A stretch of DNA of 64,000 nt from NCBI GenBank assembly GCA_015680685.1, contig MNCI01025409.1, forward strand, positions 165,481-229,480, given 5' to 3'. This document shows, piece after piece, positions 1 through 10,929 of the stretch (position 1 is its first letter; the number at the start of each line of letters is the position of its first letter). The notes under the pieces are model-generated. The model searched no databases. It was not told where the DNA came from and saw only the letters and a list, made by a program, of their open reading frames with translations. Position numbers and translations under genes: made by a program. Origin of the DNA: Gnetum montanum. Its lineage: Eukaryota; Streptophyta; Gnetopsida; Gnetales; Gnetaceae.

Positions 1-239
1 GGTTACAAGCTGCTCGAATAAAGAGCCGTTCACTCTAGGACTCCTACTGCGGGCACATGGGGAAAAATTCTAACTCTGGAGTGATCAATCTGCCAGAGCT
101 TCGCTACACTAGCTAGGATTCGGAAATGAAGGGAGTGACACCTCTTATTTATAGATATGGTGGTGGGACGCGATATCGCGTACGCGATATCGCAGGGTAA
201 GACGCGATATCGCGGCCCAGTGTAAGTCGCGTCTCATCA
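1..239 (-). repeat. Partial LTR of the GATATC Ty3/gypsy family
   Basis: The text matches the U3/R part of the element C LTRs at 37440-37671 and 43520-43792: the same order of GAATAAAG, TCTGGAG, a TATA box (CTATAAAT on the minus strand, near 148-157), GATATC palindromes, and the terminal CATCA at 235-239. The LTR therefore reads on the minus strand and its U3 end is at 239. No polypurine tract complement (TACCCCCA in element C) follows position 239. This end is thus the outer edge of a 5' LTR or a solo LTR rather than the inner edge of a 3' LTR. The rest lies outside the window. Confidence 0.85.
170..215. repeat. GATATC palindrome array in LTR U3
   Basis: Positions 170-193 form a perfect 24-bp palindrome: two GCGATATCGC units flanking GTAC. 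A third CGCGATATCGCG lies at about 203-214. The array sits just upstream (in LTR sense) of the TATA box. The same place in the other LTRs of this family holds GATATC, GATATT or AATATC variants, so this copy appears closest to the ancestral CpG-rich state. A role as a promoter element is inference. Confidence 0.75.
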
Positions 240-789
240 CCTATGTTTTACATTCATGTATCATGACCTTGTGACATCTCCTATAGCATGCTTCATCAAT
301 CAAGTTCACAAAAATTATCAAGACTCTTCATTTAGCGAGAAAATAAAAATTTGGCCTTGGCATTGAAACCCAAAGAAAGTTTTACTCTCACAAAAAAAGG
401 TAAGGGATTCCAAGAAAGCTAAGAGGCTAATGTACTCTAAAGCTAAACATATTAATGACTCTTAAAAAATGAAATGAAAAATAAAAATGAGTGAAGTAGC
501 CAAAAATTCTATAACAAAGCATTGGTTTACCCAAATCCAAGTACATGTAGCCTATTAACTAGGCATGAAGCATAAGACATCATCAACAAGAAAACATGTT
601 ATTATAACATAACTATGATGTCAAATCATTTGGAACTCTTCATTAGTCTATTTGAACATTATCCAATAGCCCATGTAGCCATTGCCTCATTCCATATTAT
701 CATCATTGTATTTTAACCTTACTTCATCATTGGGAGCATCCCTTGGCATGATTTGATAACTACAGAAACAAGTGTAAAAAGAGAAGCAT
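240..789. other. AT-rich spacer, no gene seen
   Basis: Between the partial LTR and the gag-only element I see no coding motif, tRNA-like boxes or tandem repeat. A 60-residue open frame starting near 753 runs into the next LTR and has no recognisable domain. Confidence 0.5.
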
Positions 790-2117
790 TGGTGATGAAC
801 CTACGACAATGTTTCAAATTCTTTCTTGATGTCTTTTGGGTCAATTCTCAAAATATCAATAAAGAGGAACTAATGAAACACATTGAAACACCACAAAATT
901 TTGGGTCTCAACATTGCGACTGCAAATTTGGCTAAGTCTCAAAATGGTGACACTTTACCCATATTTTTTCAAGTGTTGAGTATAGTTAGCTCCAAACTGC
1001 TAGATTTGCAAAATTTTTCTAAGTGTTAGAACGATGGCACTTTCTGCACCCTGTTACGCTGCATAGTGTAGCACCTTGTTACACTGCGTAGCATAGCACC
1101 TTGTTACATTGTGTAGCATAGCGTAGTGTAGAAACCATGTCTACTGTAGCGTAGCACCTTATCTACTGCAGCGTAGAACCCATGTCTACTGCAGTGTAGC
1201 AACCATGTCTACTGCAGCATAACAACCATGTTTATTGCAACATAGCACCATGTCTACTATAGCGTAGTAGCCATGTCTACTACAGTGTAGGACCCTATCC
1301 AGCATTGCAGCCAGCATTCCGTGTCGCACACGTAACATGGGATGAGCATGGTCCCACCCACTACACTACCATGTGGCACCTGATCTACATTTTGGACTAA
1401 CCCTAGCCCTATAAATACCCCTATGCCCTCTTTCGAAAAGAGGAGAGGGTTGGCTTTCATTTTTCACCAAGGATGTAGTTGGCACTTCCATTTGGCATTT
1501 GGCACTTAGCTTTGTGGGTGAACAAGACCTAGAGCATCTCACACCAACAGAGAGGCACATCTACATCGCATGGCATACTGTAGCCCCATTGTAACACAGT
1601 AGAACATCACATGGTACACTGTGGCTACCAACCCGGTAGGCACAGTTCAACACAGTAAGCATCAGACTTCATATCTTGACACCACCAAGGCTGTGACTGG
1701 GCTCCCACTGAACCTATGGTACATTGTATATACCTTTATGAATTAGCTACACTCCCTCTTTTGGGGTGGTGCACTACTACTCTCAAATTCTGTTACATTT
1801 CTCAAGAATTTTTCTTTAGTATTTAGTGTAATTCTTATATTTTCTTGCTTTTTCATACATATTTGCACATTCATGTCACAGTTCTCAGGCTGGGACACCC
1901 TGCTACACTCTAGCTTTCCCAGACTCGATGCTCACATGTAACGTAGTATAAACCCTTTTCGCACACACTCATTTTAACACCACATAAGTCCCTATCTAAT
2001 TGACAAGATCATTCAGGGCATTCCATTTTCATTTTCTCCAGCATGGCCCTCTCATGAATTCAAGGTTAGGCTGTATGCTCAATAACCTCTCAATATTCCA
2101 GCCATCGATTTTTTTCA
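790..2117 (+). repeat. 5' LTR of the gag-only element
   Basis: Similarity to 6816-8142 is continuous, including the segments around 895-1000 and 1310-2100. The LTR holds a 23-bp tandem array in its first half and a CCCTATAAAT TATA box near 1409. It carries the usual TG...CA ends. The two LTRs differ mainly by C/T and G/A changes and small indels, which suggests an old insertion. Confidence 0.8.
1134..1290 (+). repeat. About 23-bp tandem array inside the 5' LTR
   Basis: Seven adjacent degenerate copies of a unit close to ACCATGTCTACTGCAGCGTA are visible, with a period of 22-23 bp. The matching array in the 3' LTR (about 7161-7300) has different unit variants and order. The units abut, so there are no spacers. 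The array lies upstream of the TATA box, that is, within U3. Confidence 0.8.
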
Positions 2118-2131
2118 GACATCATAGTTTT

Positions 2132-2148
2132 TGGCGCTAGAAGGAGGG
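2132..2148 (+). promoter_or_regulatory. Primer-binding site of the gag-only element
   Basis: TGGCGCTAGAAGGAGGG follows the 5' LTR by 14 bases. TGG complements the CCA end of a tRNA. The similarity to a tRNA seems to run on through GCCCGAACCT, which reads as the reverse complement of a T-arm (loop TTCGGGC). I could not decide which tRNA it is. Confidence 0.6.
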
Positions 2149-2580
2149 CCCGAACCTCTGTGTCCTTTCTGTGTATAATGGGTAATCCTGCATGCTATCT
2201 ATACCCCATCACTAGTAACCTATTAGCGTAGATATGACACCCCTATGGTTTTCTACATACTAGGTGGGGCAGATTGGTTGCCACGATGGTTCCTCTAGAA
2301 TCCTACAGGATGAAAGCCCAAAATGGTTTACTGCGTCCCACTATCTATGTCACATGTAGTGTGGTGTCCTATCAAGGTAGAAAGTCCAAAATTATCTTCT
2401 GATTTATGTTGCCTGTGTCCTGTGTAGCATAGCGACCTTGCCAACATAGCAGTTTCCAAACAATCTACTATGTTACGCTGACTATCTATTATGTTATGCT
2501 ATCTACTGTGCCTACTGTGTTATGTTGCCTATGTTCCATGTAGCATAGTGACCCTGTCAACGTAGCGGCCCTTCCCAGCA

Positions 2581-2691
2581 TAGCAAGCTCTAGCGTAGCG
2601 AGTGTGACAAGCTATAGTAGCAAGCTCTAGCGTAATGAGGGTGACAAGCTATAGTAGCAAGCTCCAGCATAGCGAACATGATGAGCTATAG
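2581..2691 (+). repeat. Exact-period 37-bp tandem repeat, three copies
   Basis: Three successive 37-bp units (2581-2617, 2618-2654, 2655-2691) share TAGCAAGCTC at the start and AGCTATAG at the end, followed by a partial fourth unit. They lie in the leader between primer site and gag. The GTAG-rich words resemble those in the LTR array but the period differs. Confidence 0.8.
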
Positions 2692-2912
2692 TATAGCAAG
2701 CGTGACGAGCTACATCATAGTGAGTGTAGCACTAGAGTTGGCCATTTTTAGCAGTTTTAATACTTAGCATTTTTTCTTTTATTTTTACACTTAGCCATTT
2801 TTCTACATTTTTATACTTAACCACTTTTCTACCACTAGCAGACTTAGTCATTTTTTTGGTTATTTTCAGAGTTAGCCATTTTCTGTAAATAGCAACTCTC
2901 ACAATCCAATCT

Positions 2913-4735
2913 ATGAATATGAATCCAGATCAACCTTCCACATTGGTGTCTAACACATTTGACATTACAATCTAGCCAAAGCATGTCGCACTAAGCCATG
3001 AACAGTACAATTTTTTATGCCAAAATCCAAGTAGGATTACTAGTGGATTATCTTGATTTCAAGGAAAAACAAGACTATGAATGAGTCCACCAAAATGAAT
3101 GAGAGTACAACCCCTCCTTGTTTGATATAATCCCACTCATGGAGTCCTACCACTAGTTTTTGTCCCAACTCATCTATGCAAACAAGCATGATGCAAGGAC
3201 AACCTATGAGGAAGCCTCACAGAAGGAAGAAGATGAGTTCAAGGCCCACTCTGAGCATGAGAGCCCTCTCTACATCATCTTCCAATGACCACTTCCTAAT
3301 ACAGCCCCTCCTCGATTTGGTTCACCTATCCTCTTTGAAATGGTGACTATGCCAATTTAGCCTTTCTGGCAAGTAACTAATGCATTTTCCCAACACTATG
3401 CTCATGCAGGGACCACCTCCCAACCCTAGACAATTTATGCATCCTACATCCCACCTATCTCATTGGCATCTACGATGTCCGTCCAACCCACTCATGTGTG
3501 GCCTACTTCGATCACTGCACCCATCGCTTAGCCAACACATTAACAACCATCCACTATGACATTAAACTAGTAATGCCCATCTGCTATGATGTTAAACTGG
3601 CAACAACCATCTGCTATGACATTAAACTGGCAAACTCTACAACCAACAATTCAACCCTATGCTATGAAACCAACACAAGCCCATCCAATGCAACCAGCTG
3701 GCACATCCCCAAGCTTGGATCAAGAATTCCAGTTGATCCAAAGCTTGACAGAGAAGATTAGCCAACTCAAGGCTACCTCCTCCAACACCATCAAGGTGGT
3801 GGACTTCTACCAAGATGACCCTGTAAGTCCTACACTACGACCTTTAACTCTCCCAATTGGGGTCCAGCTACCTCAATTCACCAAGTACAATGGTGAAGGG
3901 AACCCCAATGCACACTTGGTCACATTTTGATCTAAGTACTCCTTCAAGCTTGGCCACATGCCATCATGCGCATGTTCCCCATGTCACTCATTGGCAAGGC
4001 CTTAGACTGGTATTGCATGCTACCTAAGGCCACAATCTCCTCTTTGGAGGATCTCATAAGCCAGTTTATGACATGCTTCAGGTACAACCTAACGCCTAAA
4101 GTATCCCTCGACTAGCTTATGCAAGTTAAGCAGGGGCCTCTAGAGCCTATGCCAAAATTCCTCCAACGTTGGAAGGTTGCATTGAGTGAAATGCATGAAC
4201 CCTTAGTGGAGACACATCTACTAGCCATCTTCAAAGGTGTAGTAAATGACTTCATTAAGTCCAAACTGTATTATCTAGTCCCAAAGTCTCTTAGCCAAGC
4301 CTTTGCCCATGCAAAAAGCATAGAGGAAGTAGTGCAAGCTAGCAATGACCCAGCTTATGTGGCCTATAGAAACCAACATGCTCGCAAGCAAAACACAATA
4401 GTAGCAATAGTGGCCACAAGCACAAAAGTAGCAAATAGGGTCCAATAGCTAAGCAGCCTAAGGCCCTAGCTAACAAAACGGCCAACTCTGGTGCCAACTT
4501 GCCTACATCAGCAGGGTCCACCCCAAGGTCCAACTTTTAGTGCAAGGACCGCTCAAAGTATTCACCACTACCAATGGAACCCTCTGAATTACTAGAGAAA
4601 CTCCTAAAAGCCAAGCAAATCCAACACAAACATGTATCAATGATTACCCACCAAAAACATGATAGGTACTACAAACTACTAAGGAACCCTGCATTAGCAG
4701 TATCAAATGAGCCCCTAGTTCCACAACATTTTAAA
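2913..4735 (+). pseudogene. gag: Degenerate Gag of the gag-only LTR element
   Basis: A possible start is the ATG at 2913 (MNMNPDQPSTLVSN...), which meets a stop after about 20 codons. Coding similarity resumes around 3580. The conserved Gag block begins near 3850 with PQFTKYNGEGNPNAHLV and continues in other frames. The 4119-4448 segment reads MQVKQGPLEPMPKFLQRWKV, then IKSKLYYLVPKSLSQAFAHA, typical of plant Ty3/gypsy Gag. The C-terminal part near 4765 (HSTNNCHALYDDLQRMIERG) is the segment before the protease in Tat-type elements. Several stops and frameshifts break it, so no full Gag can be made. Gag would form the virus-like particle; this copy cannot. Confidence 0.8.
3548..3637 (+). repeat. 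30-bp in-frame tandem repeat within gag
   Basis: Three units of exactly 30 bp (3548, 3578, 3608) each contain GACATTAAACTGG or a close variant and encode repeats ending in TLNWQ or MLNWQ. A further stray copy, CTGCTAAGACATTAAACTGG, occurs at about 5069-5088, 1.4 kb downstream. Confidence 0.85.
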
Positions 4736-4739
4736 TTCT

Positions 4740-5830
4740 GACCAATACTATCATTACCACCAATTGGCTAGTCATAGTACTAACAACTGTCATGCTTTGT
4801 ATGATGACCTACAAAGAATGATAGAACGAGGCCAACTAGTGATCGACACAGCAAGACAATCCAACATAGATGATGCCTCCTATGTCATAAATTCCATTAG
4901 CATAGGTGGCAAGCCCAAACTTGTGCAACAACCTTTTGTGATCTGTGTGCCTCCTAATAAGGCAAGGATCCCCTTGGCCTTCACAAATAGGAGGCCTCCC
5001 TTTGTTATCAAAGTACCACCTTGGGCACCCACAACACCCTTTGTGGTTAAGGTTCCACAGTAATCGTCTGCTAAGACATTAAACTGGCATGACGTAGCAA
5101 CAACAACCGCTAAGAAACCTTTCATCATCAAGGTGCCACAATAAGTTAGTCACACGAAAACCCCTACAATAACTCCTAAACTATGCTTTGTCATAAGGGT
5201 CCCACAACATAATGGCCCCTTTCCTACCTAAAGCCCAACAATGGGCAATGTCTCAATCTCTCCTCCCTCGAGGGTTGACCCCACAAGCGACTCAGGTAGG
5301 CCCACCAAATGGTAATGCAAGAAGACAAATGGGCACCTCACAACCCCCATGGCTAAAGCAAAGCCCACAACTATTAGGCAATAGCTAAACACTGGGGGCC
5401 CTACCCCTAAGGAGGCTAAGCAAACCAAGCCCAAGTTCCCTACATGAGAGATCTTTCTCTCAAGCCACATGGAGGAAGTCAAGGCCACCACAACTGCTAA
5501 CAACAAGGACTTCGTAGTTATACTAACTTAGGTAAAACAAATGCTCAAGAAAAAGAACACAACGTTGTGCTTGTACGACTTAGTCATGATCTCATCTACT
5601 CACTACCAAGCATTGGCCCAAATCTTGGCATTCATTCCATGGGACCCGAACAAGTGGTTGAAGCCAATAGCCTCCCAGAGGATCCTAAGCCTTGCACACC
5701 TCCTAATCCACACCTGATTAGGAAGCAACTATGTGATCAAGACTTTTCCTTGGCCAAAAACACGTTAAGCATTAGCTCACCCCTTGCCTCCATTGGCCAT
5801 GCATTTTTGATTTTGTTTTTGGTTGCATTT
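4740..5830 (+). pseudogene. Gag-protease linker remnant with repeated PFVIKVP motif
   Basis: After the Gag C-terminus the translation holds five spaced copies of a PFV(I/V)(K/R)VP motif: PFVICVP near 4930, PFVIKVP near 4995, PFVVKVP near 5035, PFIIKVP near 5120 and CFVIRVP near 5190. Tat-type polyproteins usually have one PFVV.VP-like motif ahead of the protease, so this looks like local amplification. Around 5555-5720 the text is weakly like the segment that precedes the protease. No DTG/DSG protease site and no pol motif follow. Stops are frequent. Confidence 0.55.
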
Positions 5831-6815
5831 TTTCATAAATTTACATTTCACTTGCTTACTTAGTTTACACACTACTTCACTTTGTTTATGCATTTCTACT
5901 TTGTTTACACATCCATCTACTTAGCTTATGCATTGCATTTGAAAAACAACAAAAACATATGGCCCGAAAAGGCCTTAAACTAGCGTACGGCCCGGAATGG
6001 CCTAAAACTATCAACTTTTGCACTTCTTTCCTTTCATTCATGCATTTCAACTTTATTTACAATGATTGTTGCTTGATGCTATTTTCTTTCTAGTTAATTT
6101 TTTGCAGGGTCTTGCAGGCACACAACATGACTACACATGTTGCATCACACCTTACACCTTGCATTAGCACCTCCCCCTCATCCTTATTACAACCTATGCA
6201 CATTCACTTTGTTATCCTAATATCCTCTCATCTCCCACATACTCATGATTATACATCCCTCAGATGCATACACACTATGATGCACATGGCATTCTCTTCA
6301 CATCAACTATAGAACCCATGGTCGATGTAAGATAACTTGTCCTCTGGGGAGCCTCTGTTGCATGGTCAAAGCCTAGGTGGATGTAACACAAATCATCCAT
6401 AGGAAACAAAGCCCATCTTCTTGTTGGCCAACTTGCAGCTAACATTCAATAGTAAGCTGAACCCAAAGAAGGTTTACCTCACAACTCAAAAAAAAGCAGG
6501 GAAAAGCACATCCCTAAGAAAATTGACAATGCTGCAGCTTTGTAATTGGCCTATCCTTCGATTGACTTTGATGCTATCATAAGTACTCTGATGAGAGGTC
6601 AATGTTTCAAGGGCAAACTACTTCATGCCATGGTCACTGTCAGCTGTGCTGAATTTGCATCTTACATCATGATCCACTATTTGCATTTCATTTCCACCAT
6701 TTAAATGTCATCTTTCTAGCATCACCTATACTCCTTGTCCCTCAGCATAACCTTATTCCCATAGCACTTTTGAGCATGGTAAAATGACATCTGATCTTGT
6801 ATTGATGAGTGATGT
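5831..6815 (+). other. 3' noncoding region of the gag-only element
   Basis: This T-rich stretch has repeated TTTACAC and TTTATGCAT words near 5840-5930 and two GGCCCGAAAAGGCC / GGCCCGGAATGGCC near-palindromes at 5963-6003. No coding motif is seen. A clear polypurine tract before 6816 was not found. Confidence 0.5.
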
Positions 6816-8142
6816 TGGTGACATGTCTGCTGTTGTGTTTTGTAATTCTTTGTCGATGTCTCTCGGGCCACTCCTCCAGACATCAACAAAGAGGGGCCAT
6901 TGAAACACCATAAAATTTTGGGTCTCAGCATCGCAATTTCAAATTTTGGTAAGTGTCAAAATGGTGATACTTTGCCCATATATTTCCAAGTGTTGAGTAT
7001 AGTCAGCTCCAAAATACCAGATTTGCAAAATTTTTCTAAGTGTCAGAACAATGGCACTTTCTGCACCCTGTTATGCTGCATAGGATAGCATAGCGTAGCA
7101 CCCTATTACATTGCGTAGCATAGCACCTTGTTATGTTGTGGAGCATAGCGTAGTGTAGCAACCATGTCTACTGCAGCATAGCACCCTATCTACTGTAGCA
7201 TGGTACCCATGTCTATTGTAGCACAGCAACCATGTCTACTGCAGTATAGCATCCTATCTACTACAGCATAGCAATCATGTCTACTGTAGCGTAGCACTCT
7301 GTCCAACATTGTAGCCAGTGTTTCGTGTGCTGCACATAACATGGGATGAGCATGGTCCCACCCACCGCACTGCCACATGGCACCTAATCCACATTTTGGG
7401 CTAACCCTAGCCCTATAAACACCCCTACAGCTTCTTTTAAAAAGAGGAGAGGAAGGGGGTTGGCTTTCATTTTTTACCAAGGAGGAAATTGGCACTTCTA
7501 TTTGGAATTTGGTACTTTGGCATCTTGGCACTTAGCTCCGTGGGCAAACAAGAACTAGAGCATTCCACATTGGCAGAGAGGCACATCTACACCGTACGAC
7601 ACACTGCAGCCCCATTGTAACCCAGTAGAACATCACATGGTACACTGTGGCTACCAACCTAGTAGGCACAGTTTAACACAGTGAACACTAGACTTCATAG
7701 CTTAAAACCACCAAGGCTATGACTGTGCTCCCACTGTGCCTATTGTACATTGTGAATACCTTTGTGAATTAGCTACGCTCCCTCTTTTGGGGTAGTGCAC
7801 TACTGCTTTCAAATTCTATTACATTTCTCAAGAATTTTGCTCTAGTATTTAGCATAATTCTTATATTTTCTTGCTTTTTCATACATATTTGCATGTTCAT
7901 GTCACAGTTCTCAGGCCGGGACACCTTGCTATGCTCTAGCTTTCCCAAACCCAATGCCTGTGCATAACGTAATATAAACCCTTTTTGCACATGCTTATTT
8001 TAACATCACATAAGTCCTTGTTTGATCGACAAGACTGTTCAAGGAATCCCATTTCCGTTTTCTCCAGCATGGCCCTCTCACGGATTTGGGGTTAGGCTGT
8101 ATGCCTAATAACTTCTCGGTGTTTCAACCACTGATGTTTTCA
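6816..8142 (+). repeat. 3' LTR of the gag-only element
   Basis: It is the direct counterpart of 790-2117 and includes its own 23-bp array (about 7161-7300), CCCTATAAAC TATA region near 7411 and final TTTTCA. It differs from the 5' LTR at many C/T and G/A sites. Confidence 0.8.
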
Positions 8143-10100
8143 GATGACACACACCTCAAAGAAAATTTACATTGAAAACATAGAAGCCTAATAGCTAGAT
8201 TTTATCATGTAATTTGATTAGATTCAAGAGAAAAAATAAATGTCTTGAGTTCCCTTAGAAAAATCAATCTTATAGTCTTGTTTTGCCAAATTGCCATAGC
8301 AGTTTTACTTTGTAAAGTGTAATTTATAGCATGGAATATAAAAAATTCCATGAATTACACTAAAGCAATGTAATTAATGTCCATAATGCCAAAACATTGG
8401 CATTCCCAGTACAAGATCTTAAAAATGACGGTGATAAAAATGCTACAATTTTAAATCATAAAGGTGGTAAAAAACACTGTGTAACTATGCATGACACTTG
8501 GAGGAACCTGATCAACATAGTAATGGTAAATTGTGGTCTATTCAAATGAGAATGGACATATTTTGAGAGGACATTTTTGGATTATTTAAGACTTCTCCAA
8601 ACTAGAGACTTTTGGAGTAGATTTGAGAGTTGAGACATTTTTCATTCTAGTATAAATTATCATGAACATTGAGAAAACATTTGGAAGGACTGTGAAACAC
8701 ACATCACTCACCTACAAGTTAAATTTTTAGCATCACTTTTGTGGAGGTCTATGGAACATTCATTGTTCCATAATTTGTATTCTCTCATTATTGTACTTTG
8801 TAGTTAATACAAAGTTTGTAGTTTGTTTTGGCCACACTTTCTATCATTTTCCATATTATTATTCATTCTTTCTGACTAATCTAGTGTTGGATCTTCAATT
8901 TGCATTGTTATCACCCATTTTGCTTATATTTCTTTCAGGAACATATGTTTAAATTTCTTAGGTGAATGACAAGACCACCTAAGGCACCTTAGATCATTTC
9001 TGAGGCCCATGGATTCTAAAGAAAAATTGTTCAATGTAGATTCTTTTGATTTTTAGCATCGATTTTTTGTCATTATAGTTTATGATTGATATTAACTATT
9101 AATATTATCATTTTAATATTTTTTTAATGTCTTATCTATGGGGTGTTAGGAAAATTTTAAAAAAAATTTCATTAAAAGCTTAGCATTTAATGCCCCCATG
9201 ACATAAACATACCTCCAAAAGCTCAAGGATTGAAAAATTAATGAAAATGGGTAAGTAGTTAAGAAGTTATGGCTCTTGAAAGTCTATGGGCTCTAAAAAC
9301 TATAAAACTTACTTGGTGCTTGAAGAAAAATATGAAAAATGAGCTAAGTGTCATGCATAGTTAATGTATTTTTATGTTGTGTTGACAAGCATGCATTGAT
9401 GAGGCTACATCGACTTATTAGGCTATGTTGATGGTAATGCATCAATGTAGCCATTCATAACATTTTCAACTTTGAATTTTTGGAAATTTTGAAAGAGTTT
9501 GGGGTCAAAAAAAGAGAAAAATGAAAGCCAAAAAGCTAGAAAAACATGGCAACAACACTCATGAGGTTTTGGTTTAGGTATTTGAGAAATTTAATCATGT
9601 AAAATGAGTTAATGAAAGGTGTTATTTAAGTTAAATTAGCACAAAATTGAATGATGCAAATTGTCAAGATTATAAAAATCAAACTTGGGCCTATGGTTAT
9701 GAAGTTTAAACTAAAAGATAAAAAAATCTATGCAAGTGCATTTTTTCCAAAGAAAGTTTAGGCCTAATTAATGCCCTTATATATCCCCATCACAAGGAGT
9801 TCGTAGGCACCTTGGATGATAAATGATGATTTAGGTTAAACACCATATCCATATAGAAGACTATTTGAGAATTACATAGTCTTCCCACAAGAACTAATAG
9901 ATGACCATGGTACTAAGTAGTGAGGTGAAAAAATGGAGTGCTTAGTATAAGAGAGAGAGAGAGATTGGGAAAGGAGAATACGAATCATAATCACAAGAGA
10001 TTATTTTATCAAATGCATGATTAGGATGATCCTAATATCATTCCATCCTATTTTTAGACCCAATCCATATCATTCTAGTGGACTTGAATTAATGTGTTCC
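8143..10100. other. Unassigned AT-rich region
   Basis: No gene is supported. The stretch 9375-9445 carries ATCAATG and TCGATGTAGCC-like words resembling the U3 of the Z LTR near 27205-27265, so the missing 3' LTR of element Z may lie here. I could not align a full LTR. A short (GA)n run lies at about 9950-9965, and TATATAAG occurs near 9778 on the plus strand. Confidence 0.35.
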
Positions 10101-10925
10101 TTCTTTCTTGCCCTTAGGAGTTAATAACAATCATATGAAATGATCATTACTTCACAAAAAGAAGAAAAAATAAGAAGGAAGTAGTTGAAAGATTATTTAG
10201 AAATAAATTTGAACCTTAGTTATATGGGTGTCTTTAGGCATCAATAACATTACTTTTCAACCCCATAACCAATACTTTTATCCTAAGAGATATTTAGAGG
10301 TATGTGTTTTTATTTCTATCTTTTTGGAAGAGAACCACACATTACAGAGACATACTTCCTTTTAAGGTCAACATTAGGAATGATGATATGGTCCATGAGG
10401 AGCCATATAACTCAAGAGGGAAGGTAAGAAGAGAACTCATCAAAATCCCCTTGAAGCAATATCCTTTTCCATTCTTGCTTGGTCCTTTTCCAATTCATTA
10501 GATAATGAGATCATATGTTACTTTTTAGCTTTCTTGTGAAAGAATAAATGTGTGGCCATGCTATGGATGTCTGTATGAGACTAATGGAATAAAATATGTC
10601 ATGAATCCCACTACCTAATACCAATGAAAATTGACAACTCATTAGTAGAGAGCATAATCTAAAAATAGAAACAACCTAGTTAGATACAATCTTGATAGTT
10701 GCATTTAGTAATTATTTGAATTGGAAATAGCAATGGAATAAAATTGGATCATTTTAAGAAAAATGATAAAGCAAAAAAGAAAAAAGCAAAAAGAGGCAGA
10801 ATCATAAAATGAAGTTAAAGTATATATAGAAAATTGTCAAAATATAAAGAAAATGGAAAACATATAAAGAATGTTGTAAAACAAAAAGAGTAAAATTTTA
10901 TATCCTCTCCAAGATTTAGAATAGA
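10101..10925 (-). other. 3' noncoding region of element Z
   Basis: Read on the minus strand, 10925 downward starts with the same CTCCTTC-AACTTAGTT block that ends pol in A (near 23843) and B (near 54569). It then has T-rich GTTTTACAACAT text, as the 3' noncoding region of those elements does. No open reading frame with a recognisable motif is present. Confidence 0.5.
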
Positions 10926-10929
10926 TAGT

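Larger units (their letters stand above)
790..8142 (+). mobile_element. Gag-only LTR retrotransposon, Tat-like organisation
   Basis: Two direct repeats of about 1.33 kb (790-2117 and 6816-8142) flank 4.7 kb of internal DNA. It starts with a primer-binding site at 2132, encodes a degenerate Gag with the conserved retrotransposon Gag block, and continues into the Gag-protease linker seen in Tat-type elements. No reverse transcriptase, RNase H or integrase motif is present, so it was non-autonomous or deleted before it decayed. Both LTRs start TGGTGA and end TTTTCA, the usual TG...CA form. The flanks (AGCAT on the left, GATGA on the right) are not a matching target duplication, so the exact ends are uncertain. 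Lineage assignment rests on Gag sequence and layout only. Confidence 0.8.

Noticed and set aside
1134-1290. CRISPR-like array
   Set aside because: Units of 22-23 bp abut with no spacers, are degenerate, lie inside an LTR and occur in a plant genome.
5228-5506. 92-codon minus-strand frame in the gag-only element
   Set aside because: It is antisense to the Gag-protease linker and has no motif.
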